64,000 bases of DNA from Streptantibioticus_A sp037034305. Its GTDB lineage: Bacteria; Actinomycetota; Actinomycetes; Streptomycetales; Streptomycetaceae. Below are positions 52,848 to 61,383 of the stretch, in pieces; position 1 is the first letter of the stretch; every line of letters begins with the position of its first letter. The DNA lies in contig JBAGJY010000007.1 of NCBI GenBank assembly GCA_037034305.1, positions 186,001 through 250,000 on the forward strand. Direction: 5' to 3'. A model generated the notes under the pieces. That model was given only the letters and a program-made list of their open reading frames with translations, ran no database searches and was not told the origin of the DNA. A program made the position numbers and the translations under genes.

Positions 52848-54611
52848 CTACGCCGACTCGCCCGCGTCAGGTCCGGATCGTGGCCGCAGCCGGGCGGCGA
52901 GTACCGCGATGTCGTCCTCCGCGGCCTGCGGCACCAGGCCGCGCAGCACCTCGTCCAACAGGTCGTCCAGGTCACCGGCCACCGGCAGCTTGAGGTCGGC
53001 CAACCGGGCCAGCGAGACGTCGATGTCCTCACCGCGCCGCTCCACCAGGCCGTCGGTGTACAGCAGCAGCACCTGGCCGGGCTGGAATGCGCTGGTCACC
53101 AGCTCGTAGCCGCCGAAGCAGGTGCCCAGCGGCGGCCCGTTGGGAACGTTGATCAGCTCGGCCCCGCCGTCCTCGCCGAACAGGGCGGGCGGCAGATGCC
53201 CGGCGCTGGCGAAGGCGCAGCGGGCGCGGGCCGGGTCGGCCAGGGCCAGCAGGCAGGTGGCCGGGCGGACGGTCTCGCTCTCCTCGCAGATCAGGGTGTC
53301 CAGCTGGCGCAGGATCCGGTGCGGCGGCAGATCGGTTGCGGCCACATAGCGCAGTATCGAGCGGTAGTTGCTCATGTCGACGGCGGCCTCGATGCCGTGG
53401 CCCATCACATCACCCATGGCCAGCAGCGTCCGCCCGTACGGCAGCCGGATGGTCTCGTACCAGTCGCCGCCGACCACCGCGCTGGTGCCGGACGGCAGAT
53501 AGCGGGAGGCCATGTCCAGGTTGGGATGCGGGCTGCCCGGCTCGGCGAGCAGGGCGCGCTGCAGTTCCAGGGCGATGCCCTGGGAGCGGGCGTACCGGCT
53601 GGCGTTGTCGACGCCGATCGCGGCGCGGCCCGCCAGATCCTGGGCGAGCACCGTGTCCTCCTCGGTGAACGGCGGCGTCAGCCCGGCCCTGGCCAGGGTC
53701 ATCGCGCCGATCGTGTGGCCGCGGGCGGTCAGCGGCACGATCAGCAGCGAGTGCACCCCCATGGCCCGGTACTCGGCGACGTGCTCCGCCTCCGGCGCCT
53801 CGTCTTCGCCCTCCAGCCGCCACAGCAGCGGCGAGCCGGTGAACAGGCAGCGCTGCACGGTGGAGCCGTACGGGTGCCGTACGTACTCGCCGGTCACCCC
53901 CACCGCGCCCGCCCGGTCGTTCAGCGCCGGAACGGCGGCCAGCGCGGCCCTGCGCAGGCGTAGGGCACCCGGCCTGGTGGCGGCGCCGTGTGGGGCGCCG
54001 GACGGGAAGACCTCGACGGTGGCCAGGTCGGCCAACCGGGGGACGACGAAACCGGCCAGCTCGGCACAGGTCATGTCCACATCGAGGGTGGTGCCGATCC
54101 GGGTGGCGGCGGCGTCCAGCAGGGCGAGCCGGTGACGGGCCTGCTCCAGGTCGTGCTGCTGCTGGCGGAACTCGGTGATCTCCAGCATGATCCCGACCAG
54201 CCCGACCCTGCCCCCCTCGGCGGCCAGCCGGTGGTACGCGCAGTGCCACCAGCGGCGGTCGCCGGGCACGTCGGCGGGGGTGCGGCCGTTGATCACCACT
54301 TCCCTGGGGCGACCGTCGTCCAGCACCTGCCGCGCCACGTCCGGCCGGTCGGCCACCTCGGGCAGCGCCTCGGCCAGGGTCCGGCCGAGCAGCGCGGCGG
54401 CCGGTACCCCGGTCATCCGGGTGAAGGCCGGATTGGCGTACAGATGGCGCAGCCCCGGATCGAGGATGACGACCCCGGCGGTGGTGCCGTTCAGCACGCC
54501 GCGCAGCACCTGGTCGGTACTGCGCGCCGCGAGGGCGGCGGCGGCCGCGTCGAACAGGGCGTCGGCGTGCAGCGCGTCGGCGTCGTCCCGGCCGGAAGCA
54601 TCGGGGCACAC
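52848..54611 (-). CDS. PAS-GAF-SpoIIE (PP2C) protein phosphatase
   Basis: This 587-residue protein has a PAS domain (about 35-140, ILDPGLRHLYANPAFTRMTG), a GAF domain (about 165-340) and a SpoIIE-type phosphatase (about 370-587) with GGDWYETI, GDVMGHGIEAA and AEDDIAVLAARL. Such phosphatases act on anti-anti-sigma factors in partner-switching stress pathways. The GTG at 54611 follows GGAGGAGG. It is divergent from the sensor kinase at 54.9 kb. Confidence 0.9.
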   Translation of the reverse strand: MCPDASGRDDADALHADALFDAAAAALAARSTDQVLRGVLNGTTAGVVILDPGLRHLYANPAFTRMTGVPAAALLGRTLAEALPEVADRPDVARQVLDDGRPREVVINGRTPADVPGDRRWWHCAYHRLAAEGGRVGLVGIMLEITEFRQQQHDLEQARHRLALLDAAATRIGTTLDVDMTCAELAGFVVPRLADLATVEVFPSGAPHGAATRPGALRLRRAALAAVPALNDRAGAVGVTGEYVRHPYGSTVQRCLFTGSPLLWRLEGEDEAPEAEHVAEYRAMGVHSLLIVPLTARGHTIGAMTLARAGLTPPFTEEDTVLAQDLAGRAAIGVDNASRYARSQGIALELQRALLAEPGSPHPNLDMASRYLPSGTSAVVGGDWYETIRLPYGRTLLAMGDVMGHGIEAAVDMSNYRSILRYVAATDLPPHRILRQLDTLICEESETVRPATCLLALADPARARCAFASAGHLPPALFGEDGGAELINVPNGPPLGTCFGGYELVTSAFQPGQVLLLYTDGLVERRGEDIDVSLARLADLKLPVAGDLDDLLDEVLRGLVPQAAEDDIAVLAARLRPRSGPDAGESA

Positions 54612-54753
54612 CCGGCTACCTCCTCCTCTCCCGTGTCCGAACCGCCTCGTCTTCATCGTCTGACCCCGCTGGGTGATCCGCATCCGCGTTGCCCGGACCC
54701 GACCGGCACGCCGGGAAGGCGCACGGGCGGCGGGCGTGCCATATCGTCTGGGC

Positions 54754-54882
54754 GTGACCGCGTCTACTGCCGCCGTGCCGGATCGGGACATCGAAGGCTT
54801 ACCGGGGCGCGCCGTACGGCGCCGCTTCGGCCGGGGCGGCGCGGGCCGGTGCCGCCGCGCGCCGAGACGCGCCGCGCCATGA
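54754..54882 (+). CDS. possible small upstream ORF coupled to the sensor kinase
   Basis: A 42-codon frame (GTG at 54754, VTASTAAVPDRD to the TGA at 54880-54882) overlaps the kinase ATG as ATGA. The product has Arg/Gly-rich composition and no recognisable domain. It may be a leader peptide or chance. Confidence 0.25.
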   Translation: MTASTAAVPDRDIEGLPGRAVRRRFGRGGAGRCRRAPRRAAP

Positions 54883-56219
54883 CGCGCGGGCGGCGGCGCC
54901 CTCGCGGCGCCCCGCCGCGGGCGGGCTCGCTGCGCGGCCGGGTGCTGGTGTCCATCGTGGCGGTCACCGCGTGCGCGGTGCTGGTCTTCACCCTGCCGCT
55001 GGCGGTGACAGTGCATCGGATCTACCGCAGCAACGCGGTGGTCACCGTGGAGCGCAACGCCGTGTGGGCGGCGCTGTCGCTGCCGGTTCCGGCGAGCACC
55101 CGGCAGGGTCGGTCGCTGCTGCCGAGCAGCCGTTCCCCGGACACCCATGTGGCGGTGTACACCCCAACCGGCCGCCGGGTGGACGGCCGGGGCCCGGACT
55201 TCTCCGACGTGGTGCTGCGGGCCCGGGACGGCCGACTGCACGAGGCGGTGGAGGACGACCAACTCGCCGTGGCGGCACCGGTGTCCAGGAACGGCCAGGT
55301 GGTCGCGGTGGTACGGGCGTGGCTGCCGTGGGACTTCGTCACCGACCGCACGCTGGGCGTGTGGCTGCTGCTCGCCGCGCTCGGCATGGTTGCGGTGGCG
55401 CTGTCCGCGGTGCTCGCCCGGCACCTGGCCCGCCGGATCGCGATACCCCTGGAGCGGCTCACCGCCACCGCGCGGGCGCTGGGCGACGGGGACTTCAGCA
55501 TCCAGCCCGCGCGCAGCGGCATCCGGGAGGCGGACGCGGTGGGCCAGGCGCTGAGCGCCACGGCGGGGCGGCTGGGGCAACTGCTGGAGCGCGAACGGCG
55601 GTTCAGCACCGCCGTCTCGCACCAACTGCGCACCCCGCTGACCGCGCTCATCCTCGGCCTGGAGCGGGCGCTCGAAACGGACGGCCCGGTACCGCGCGAG
55701 TCGCTGACCACCGCGCTGCGCCGCGCGGACCAACTGGGCCGCACGGTCGCGGAGTTGCTCCACCTGTCCCGGGACACGCACCGCTGCGCCGGGTCGGTCG
55801 ACGTCGCCCAGCTCCTGGAACAGGCGGCGGCACGCCACCGGGAGGCGATCAGCGACGCCGGGCGCCCGCTGGTCATACGGTGCGAACCCGACCTGCCCCC
55901 GGTACGGGCGTCCGCGGTGGCCATCTTGCAGATCGTGGACGTGCTGCTGGACAACGCGCTGGCGCACGGCCGCGGTGAGATCAGCCTGGTGGCGGCGGAC
56001 GTCGGAGCCGGGGTGGCGCTTGAGGTCGGCGACGAGGGGCCGGGACCGGCCGGTGGCGGCGACGCTGCCTTCGCGGTGCCGCGGCAGCGCGGCCACGGCA
56101 TCGGCCTGGCGCTGGCCCGCTCCCTCGCGGAGGCGGAGGGCGGGCGCCTGGTCCTCAGACGGCCCGGGCCCGGGCCGGTGTTCGCCCTGCTGCTGCCCGC
56201 GCAGGACGACCGGGGGTAG
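54879..56219 (+). CDS. two-component sensor histidine kinase
   Basis: This 446-residue kinase has two membrane helices (about 22-45 and 160-183) around an extracellular sensor of about 110 residues, then HAMP, HisKA with H248 in AVSHQLRTPLTAL, and HATPase with LDNALAHGRGE, GDEGPGP and GHGIGLALARSLAEAEGG. It converges on its probable partner, the OmpR-type regulator at 56.25-56.95 kb. The ATG at 54879 has no evident SD. Confidence 0.85.
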   Translation: MTRGRRRPRGAPPRAGSLRGRVLVSIVAVTACAVLVFTLPLAVTVHRIYRSNAVVTVERNAVWAALSLPVPASTRQGRSLLPSSRSPDTHVAVYTPTGRRVDGRGPDFSDVVLRARDGRLHEAVEDDQLAVAAPVSRNGQVVAVVRAWLPWDFVTDRTLGVWLLLAALGMVAVALSAVLARHLARRIAIPLERLTATARALGDGDFSIQPARSGIREADAVGQALSATAGRLGQLLERERRFSTAVSHQLRTPLTALILGLERALETDGPVPRESLTTALRRADQLGRTVAELLHLSRDTHRCAGSVDVAQLLEQAAARHREAISDAGRPLVIRCEPDLPPVRASAVAILQIVDVLLDNALAHGRGEISLVAADVGAGVALEVGDEGPGPAGGGDAAFAVPRQRGHGIGLALARSLAEAEGGRLVLRRPGPGPVFALLLPAQDDRG

Positions 56220-56253
56220 GGGGCGCCCTGGGGCCGCCCGCCGGGAGGGGCCA

Positions 56254-56946
56254 CTACAGTTCCTGCTCCAGCCGGTATCCCGTGCCGCGCAGCGTCGTGA
56301 TGCGTTGCGGTGCCTCTCCGGCGTCGATCAGCTTGCGGCGCAGCGCCGAGATGTGCACGTCCAACGTCTTGGTGGAGCCGAACCAGTTGTCGTCCCACAC
56401 CTCCGCCATCAGGTGTTCGCGCCGCACCACGGTGCCCGCCGAAGCGGCCAGCGTCGCCAGCAGGTCGAACTCCTTGGGACGCAGCGGCACTTCCCGCGGC
56501 CCCACGTACACGCGCCGGGCGTGCCGGTCGATGCGGGTGGCACCGACCTGCAACACCTGCGGTCCGGCGGCGACCGCGCGGCGCCGTAGGTGAGCGCGCA
56601 GCCGGGCCAGCAACTCGGTGATCCGGAACGGCTTTGTGAGGTAGTCGTCGGCCCCGGCGTCCAGCGTGACGATGACTTCGAATTCCTGGGTGCGCGCGGT
56701 GAGCACGACGATGACCGTCTCCACCGGCAGACATGAGCGCAACCGGCGGCACAGCGTCACCCCGTCGATGTCCGGCAGCCCGAGGTCCAGCAGTACCAGG
56801 TCCCAACTGCCGCGCAGTGCCGCCTCCACGGCCTGCGCGCCACTGTGTGCGTGCTGCACGTTGTAGCCGTGTCCGGTGAGTGCCTGCCCTAGTTCCGACG
56901 CGATCTCGGCGTCATCCTCCACCACCAGGAGTTCCGCGAGCGCCAT
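56254..56946 (-). CDS. OmpR-family response regulator
   Basis: This 230-residue regulator has receiver (D11, D12, phosphoacceptor D54 in LVLLDLGLPD, T and K in VLTARTQ and LTKPF) and a winged-helix domain (RPKEFDLLATLAASAGTVVRREHLMAEVWDD and TLDVHISALRRKL, RGTGYRL). ATG at 56946 or 56955 could be the start. It is likely the partner of the kinase that ends 35 bases away on the other strand. Such convergent pairs are less common than operons. Confidence 0.9.
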   Translation of the reverse strand: MALAELLVVEDDAEIASELGQALTGHGYNVQHAHSGAQAVEAALRGSWDLVLLDLGLPDIDGVTLCRRLRSCLPVETVIVVLTARTQEFEVIVTLDAGADDYLTKPFRITELLARLRAHLRRRAVAAGPQVLQVGATRIDRHARRVYVGPREVPLRPKEFDLLATLAASAGTVVRREHLMAEVWDDNWFGSTKTLDVHISALRRKLIDAGEAPQRITTLRGTGYRLEQEL

Positions 56947-57170
56947 GCCGCCCATTAGATCAGCGGGATGTTTCCGGAACCGTCCCGATCGCGCTTTCCG
57001 GCCACCTTCGGGTGTTACCGGCTGGCGCATTACCGGCTTACCGCAAGAGGGTTGGTAAACGGATTGTTTGCCCTCCTCGGAGGAGGATCTCACCCCCCGG
57101 CGCATACGTTCGTCGAGCGCGGTTCCGAAACCGTACGGGACCGGCTATCCGAGCGTGAGGAGAATCCGGC

Positions 57171-58004
57171 ATGACGCAGTACGGAACTCTTTTGCGGCAG
57201 GCAGTGAACGAGCCCGGAACGACGCCGTTGATCGGTGTGCACGACATGCACTCGGCCGCGGTGGCGACGCGGTTCTACGACGGCCTGTTCCTGTCGGGCT
57301 TCGGACTGGCCGCCTCGCACTACGGGCTTCCCGACATCGGATACATCGCCTGGCCGGACGTCATCTCCTTCGCGCAGCGCCTCAGGTGCGCCTTCCCGAA
57401 CGCGCACCTGCTGGTGGACATCGACGACGGCTACGTCGACACCCATGTGGCGACGCACGTGGTACGGCAGTTGGAGGCGGTGGGCGCCTCCGGGGTGATC
57501 CTGGAGGACCAGGCGCGGCCGCGGCGCTGCGGGCACGTGGACGGCAAGAAGGTGCTGCCGCTGGAGGAGTACCTGGACAAGCTGCAGGCGGTACTGGAGA
57601 CCCGGCGCGATCTGCTCGTCGTGGCCAGGACCGACGCCACGGACGAGCAGGAGATCCTGCGCCGCGCCAAGGCGCTGGCCGCCACCGACGCCGATGTGGT
57701 GCTGGTCGACGGGGTGCGCAGCGTCGAGGCGATCCGTGCCATCCGGGAGACTATCGGTGACAAGCCGCTGCTGTTCAACCAGATCGGCGGCGGCAAGTCA
57801 CCGCGGCTGTCCCTCGGCGAACTGGGCGAGCTGGGCGTCAACCTGGCGATCTACAGCACCCCGTGCCTGTTCGCCGCACAGGACGCCATGCAGCGGGCGA
57901 TGTCCGAGTTGCGGGCGGCCGACGGCAGGCTTCCCGAGCCGACGCCGCAGGCCACCACCGTGGCGAGCTGCCTGGCGCTGCTGGAACGCACCACCGCCGC
58001 ATGA
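57171..58004 (+). CDS. PEP mutase / isocitrate lyase superfamily protein
   Basis: This 277-residue protein is a TIM barrel of the PEP mutase/isocitrate lyase superfamily. The family motif around the catalytic Cys reads EDQARPRRCGH (E112 to H122), with DIDDGY and RTDA (metal ligands and R). Methylisocitrate lyases have KKCGH and isocitrate lyases KKCGH, so RRCGH is unusual. The reaction (C-C or P-C bond cleavage) is not certain. GAGGAGAA precedes the ATG. It is divergent from the regulator. Confidence 0.8.
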   Translation: MTQYGTLLRQAVNEPGTTPLIGVHDMHSAAVATRFYDGLFLSGFGLAASHYGLPDIGYIAWPDVISFAQRLRCAFPNAHLLVDIDDGYVDTHVATHVVRQLEAVGASGVILEDQARPRRCGHVDGKKVLPLEEYLDKLQAVLETRRDLLVVARTDATDEQEILRRAKALAATDADVVLVDGVRSVEAIRAIRETIGDKPLLFNQIGGGKSPRLSLGELGELGVNLAIYSTPCLFAAQDAMQRAMSELRAADGRLPEPTPQATTVASCLALLERTTAA

Positions 58005-58009
58005 CCACC

Positions 58010-58050
58010 GGCGGCCCCGGCCCCCTCCCCCCTCGGGTGCCGGGGCCGCC
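58010..58050. terminator. bidirectional terminator
   Basis: GGCGGCCCCGGC (58010-58021) pairs perfectly with GCCGGGGCCGCC (58039-58050). It separates the convergent lyase-like gene and the MFS gene. Confidence 0.75.
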
Positions 58051-58069
58051 AGGTGCCGGGCCGTGCGAC

Positions 58070-59479
58070 TCAGCGGGCCCGCGCGGCCGCACGGCCCGGG
58101 AGGGCCAGCGCCGCCGCCGTGGTGGCCAGCAGCAGGAGGGCGGCGGCCAGCACACTGGCGTGCATGCCGGGGACGAACCGCGCCGTGTCCGCGACCAGTG
58201 CCCCGAAGACCGCCACCGCCAGCGCGCCACCGGTCTGGCGGCCCGCGTTGAGCACGCCGCCCGCCAGCCCCGCCCGGTCGGCGGGGATGTCACCGAGCAT
58301 CGCGGCGGTGAGCGAGGGCACCGCGAACCCCAGCCCGATGCCGACCGGGACCAGCAGCAGCGCGGTCAGCAGCCGATCGGTGTGCGCGTCCACGCCGAGC
58401 AGGCCGAACAGCCCGAGCGCGCACACCAGTTGGCCGACGGTGATCGGCACCCGCGGCCCGAACCGGGCAGCGGCCCGCGCGGAGCCGACGTTCGCCCCGG
58501 CGACCAGCGCGGTCATCGGCAGGAACATCAGCCCCGCCGCCACCGCGGACAGCCCGAGGACCTGCTGGAAGAACAGCCCGAGCACGAACACCGTCCCGTA
58601 GAAGGCGGCGTTGACCGAGAACCCGATCGCCAGGCACAGCGTCACCGTACGGGACCGGAACAGGCTGGGCGGCACCATCGGCTCGCTGACCCGCGCCTGC
58701 GCCACCACGAACGCGACCAGCGCCAGTGCCGCGACCAGCAGGCTCAACACGGCCGTCGGCGTGCCGAAGCCCGACGCACCGCCCTCGATCACGCCGTACG
58801 TCAGCGCACCCAGCGCGATCACCGCGGTCGACTGCCCGACCGGGTCCAGGGCCGCGGCCCGGCGCGCCGAACGCGGCACCCTGACCAGCACCGCCAGGGT
58901 GAGCAGCCCGACCGGCAGGTTGAGGAAGAAGATCGACCGCCAGCCCAGCGAACTGGTCAGCGCGCCGCCGACCACCGGACCCGCCGCCGTCGAGACCGCA
59001 CCGCCGACCGTCCACAGGGCGATCGCCCTGGCCCGCTCCACGGCGCTGGGGAACGCCTGCCGTACCAGCGCCAGCGACGACGGCAGCATGACCGCCGCCG
59101 CGCAGCCCTGCAGCACCCGCGCGCCGATCAGCGCGCCCAGCGCGGGCGCCAGTCCGCACAGCGCCGACGCCGCGGTGAACACCGCGAGGCCCGCGCCGAA
59201 CACCCGGTTGGCGCCGAGCCGGTCCGAGAGCGCACCGGCCGACAGCAGCAGTGCCGCGAACATCAGCGTGTAGGCGTCAACGATCCACTGCAGACCGGCC
59301 GTTGTGCCGCCCAGGGTGCGGCCGATCGCGGGCAGTGCCACGTTCACCGCGGAGGCGTCCAGCCCGATGACGAAGAACCCCAGTAGCGCCGCGCCGAGCA
59401 CCAGGGTGGGCGACACCTTGTGCGGCTCGGCGCCCGGCGGTGTCGTGGCGCGTATGGGTTCGCGCACGGTCGTGTGCAT
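58070..59479 (-). CDS. MFS drug transporter (DHA2-type, 14 helices)
   Basis: This 469-residue transporter has DHA2 features: LDASAVNVALPAIGRTLGG in helix 1, GALSDRLGANRVFGAGL in the loop 2-3 and LPSSLALVRQAFPSAVERARAIALWTVGG. It probably exports small drugs by proton antiport. The ATG at 59479 follows GGGGAGGAAG. It is divergent from the XRE regulator gene, which likely represses it. Confidence 0.88.
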   Translation of the reverse strand: MHTTVREPIRATTPPGAEPHKVSPTLVLGAALLGFFVIGLDASAVNVALPAIGRTLGGTTAGLQWIVDAYTLMFAALLLSAGALSDRLGANRVFGAGLAVFTAASALCGLAPALGALIGARVLQGCAAAVMLPSSLALVRQAFPSAVERARAIALWTVGGAVSTAAGPVVGGALTSSLGWRSIFFLNLPVGLLTLAVLVRVPRSARRAAALDPVGQSTAVIALGALTYGVIEGGASGFGTPTAVLSLLVAALALVAFVVAQARVSEPMVPPSLFRSRTVTLCLAIGFSVNAAFYGTVFVLGLFFQQVLGLSAVAAGLMFLPMTALVAGANVGSARAAARFGPRVPITVGQLVCALGLFGLLGVDAHTDRLLTALLLVPVGIGLGFAVPSLTAAMLGDIPADRAGLAGGVLNAGRQTGGALAVAVFGALVADTARFVPGMHASVLAAALLLLATTAAALALPGRAAARAR

Positions 59480-59641
59480 CGGTTCTTCCTCCCCGTGGTG
59501 GTCTTCACCGTCGTGCTCCACACTGGCCCGGCTCTCCGGGCGGTGGCAGACCGCGGTGTTCGGGGGCGTCGCCAGCCAGGGAGTGACACGGCCCCCCAAC
59601 GGCGTTGCGTCGTGGCGCTGACGCGCTGGCAGACTGTGGCC

Positions 59642-60517
59642 ATGACCGAGCAGACCGAGCTGGGGCGGTTCCTGCGGGCCCGCCGAGGCGGCGTGCGGCC
59701 CGCCGACGTGGGGTTGCCGACCGGCGCCGGAGTGCGCCGCACCCCCGGGCTGCGGCGCGAGGAGCTGGCCACCCTCGCCGGGGTGAGCATCGACTACTAC
59801 ACCCGTCTTGAACGCGGCAAGGAGACCCGGCCCAGCCCGGCGGTGGTCGAGTCGCTGGCCAACGCGCTACGGCTGAACGACGAGGAGCGGCAGTACCTGC
59901 GCGACCTCGCGGGCCAGGCGGCCCGCCGCGCCCCCGAACCCCGGCCGCGGGCGAGCCGCACGGTGCGGTCCAGTGTGAAGCAGCTGCTGGAGACGGTCCG
60001 GCCCAACCCCGCGTACGTCGTCAGCCGTACCAACGACCTGCTGGCCGCCAACCCCGGCGGCCTACGGCTGATGCACGGCATGGCGGACTGGCCCGCCCGG
60101 CAGCGCAACACCATCCGGTACACCTTCCTGCATCCGGCCGCCCGCGACCTGTGGCCGGACTGGGAGCAGAAGGCCAAGGGCTGCGTCGCCCAACTGCGCG
60201 CGGTCGCCGGAACCGACCCCGACGCACCGGACCTGGCCGCGCTCGTCGGCGAACTGATCGTCAAGAGCCCGGAGTTCAACCGCCTCTGGGAGCGCTACGA
60301 GATACGGGCGATCGGAGACGGATCGAAGACCTTCCGGCACCCGCGGGTCGGCACGATGACCCTGGTGCACGAGGTGGTGAACCTCAACCGCACCGACGGA
60401 CAGCGCATGGTCGTCTACATGGCCGCGCCGGGCAGCCCGGACCACGACGCGATGACCCTGCTGGACCTGGGCGTTCCGGAAGCCGCCCCCATGGACCGGG
60501 CGCCCCTGAACAGTTGA
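59642..60517 (+). CDS. XRE regulator with MmyB-like ligand domain
   Basis: This 291-residue protein has an N-terminal helix-turn-helix (LGRFLRARRGGVRPADVGLP, RTPGLRREELATLAGVSIDYYTRLERG) and a C-terminal ligand-binding domain of the MmyB type (WPARQRNTIRYTFLHPAARDLWPDWE). Such regulators are typically divergent from a transporter or reductase gene. The ATG at 59642 lies close after CAGACT (a possible -10), hinting at a leaderless transcript. Its stop begins repeat copy 5. Confidence 0.88.
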   Translation: MTEQTELGRFLRARRGGVRPADVGLPTGAGVRRTPGLRREELATLAGVSIDYYTRLERGKETRPSPAVVESLANALRLNDEERQYLRDLAGQAARRAPEPRPRASRTVRSSVKQLLETVRPNPAYVVSRTNDLLAANPGGLRLMHGMADWPARQRNTIRYTFLHPAARDLWPDWEQKAKGCVAQLRAVAGTDPDAPDLAALVGELIVKSPEFNRLWERYEIRAIGDGSKTFRHPRVGTMTLVHEVVNLNRTDGQRMVVYMAAPGSPDHDAMTLLDLGVPEAAPMDRAPLNS

Positions 60518-60640
60518 GCGCTCCGCTGGGGGTGCGGCGATGTTCTCGCCGATCCGCGGCGCCGTCGTGGCTCGTCGCGCGGCTCCAGGCGTCCCCTCGA
60601 AGCGCCGCCGAACCGCGGCGGGCTCGGCCCGGCCTAGCCG
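60515..60640 (+). repeat. dispersed Streptomyces repeat, copy 5
   Basis: TGAGCGCTCCGCTGGGGGTG opens on the stop codon, with GGCGATGTTCTCGCCGATCC, GTGGCTCGTCGCGCGGCTCC, and CCCCTCGAAGCGCCGCCGAA following; it overlaps the 3' end of the acetyltransferase gene by a few bases. Confidence 0.75.
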
Positions 60641-61185
60641 AGCGTGCGGACCACCCGGGCCGGACTGCCGACCGCGAGCACTCCGGGCGGCAGGTCCCTG
60701 GTGACCACCGACCCCGCGCCGACCACGGTGTTCTCGCCGACGCTCACCCCGGGGCAGACGATGACCCCGCCGCCCAGCCAGACGTTGTCGCCGATGACCA
60801 CCGGCAACGCCCGCTCCCACCCGGCGCGCCGACGCTCCGCGTCCAGTTCGTGGGTCGCGGTCAGCAACTGCACGTTCGGTCCTATCTGCACGTCGGCGCC
60901 GATGGTGATCGGCGCCGGGTCGAGGAAGACCGCCCCGAAGTTGACGAACGTACCGGCGCCGACGCGGATGTGGTAGCCGAAGTCGCAGTGGAACGGCGCC
61001 CGGATCCGGACCCGTTCACCCACCGAGCCGAGCAACTCGGCGAGGATCGCCTGCCGCTCCCCGGCAGTGGCCGCGGTGTTGTACGCCGAGCAGAGCTTTT
61101 CCCGGCGCGCCGAGTCGGCGGCCAGCTCGGGATCGTCCGGGAGGTACCAGTCGCCGCTCAACATGCGCTGCTTGTGGTCGCCCAT
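60634..61185 (-). CDS. sugar O-acetyltransferase (maltose/galactoside type)
   Basis: This 183-residue left-handed beta-helix (hexapeptide) enzyme has the N-terminal MLSGDWYLPDDPELAADSARR segment of the NodL/LacA/Maa family, FHCDFGYHIRVGAGTFVNFG, and the conserved His in THELDAERRR; VVIGDNVWLGGGVIVCPGVSVGENTVVGAGSVVT supplies the repeat. It acetylates a sugar hydroxyl. The ATG at 61185 has GGGAGGG upstream. Confidence 0.88.
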   Translation of the reverse strand: MGDHKQRMLSGDWYLPDDPELAADSARREKLCSAYNTAATAGERQAILAELLGSVGERVRIRAPFHCDFGYHIRVGAGTFVNFGAVFLDPAPITIGADVQIGPNVQLLTATHELDAERRRAGWERALPVVIGDNVWLGGGVIVCPGVSVGENTVVGAGSVVTRDLPPGVLAVGSPARVVRTLG

Positions 61186-61254
61186 GGTGGTCCCTCCCGC
61201 CGGGGTGTGTCGTGCTCAACGAAGGCCGGTCACGGGGAAGTTCCGCGAACCGCC

Positions 61255-61383
61255 GCCCGTCGGCACCAAGCAGGTCAGGCGGCGTCCGCCGCGCTTCGGC
61301 AGCGCTCTGGAGGGGCGCGGGCGGCAACGACGGCGCCGCGGATGACCGACGGCACATCGCCGCGCCCGTAGGCGCAGCGCTCA
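61255..61383 (-). repeat. dispersed Streptomyces repeat, copy 6 (reverse orientation)
   Basis: Read leftward it starts with the stop codon of the zinc-ribbon gene (TGAGCGCTGCGCC), then GGCGATGTGCCGTCGGTCAT and CTTCGGCAGCGCTCT (the end of the unit), closing near 61255. Confidence 0.75.

Noticed and set aside
52848..56096. A start far upstream for the PAS-GAF-SpoIIE phosphatase (1082 codons)
   Set aside because: The added region lies opposite the sensor kinase, and a GTG at 54611 has an excellent GGAGGAGG.
56970..57145. Two similar TTCCGGAACCGT / TTCCGAAACCGT patches upstream of the lyase-like gene
   Set aside because: They are 150 bp apart and match imperfectly; I cannot link them with a known regulator.
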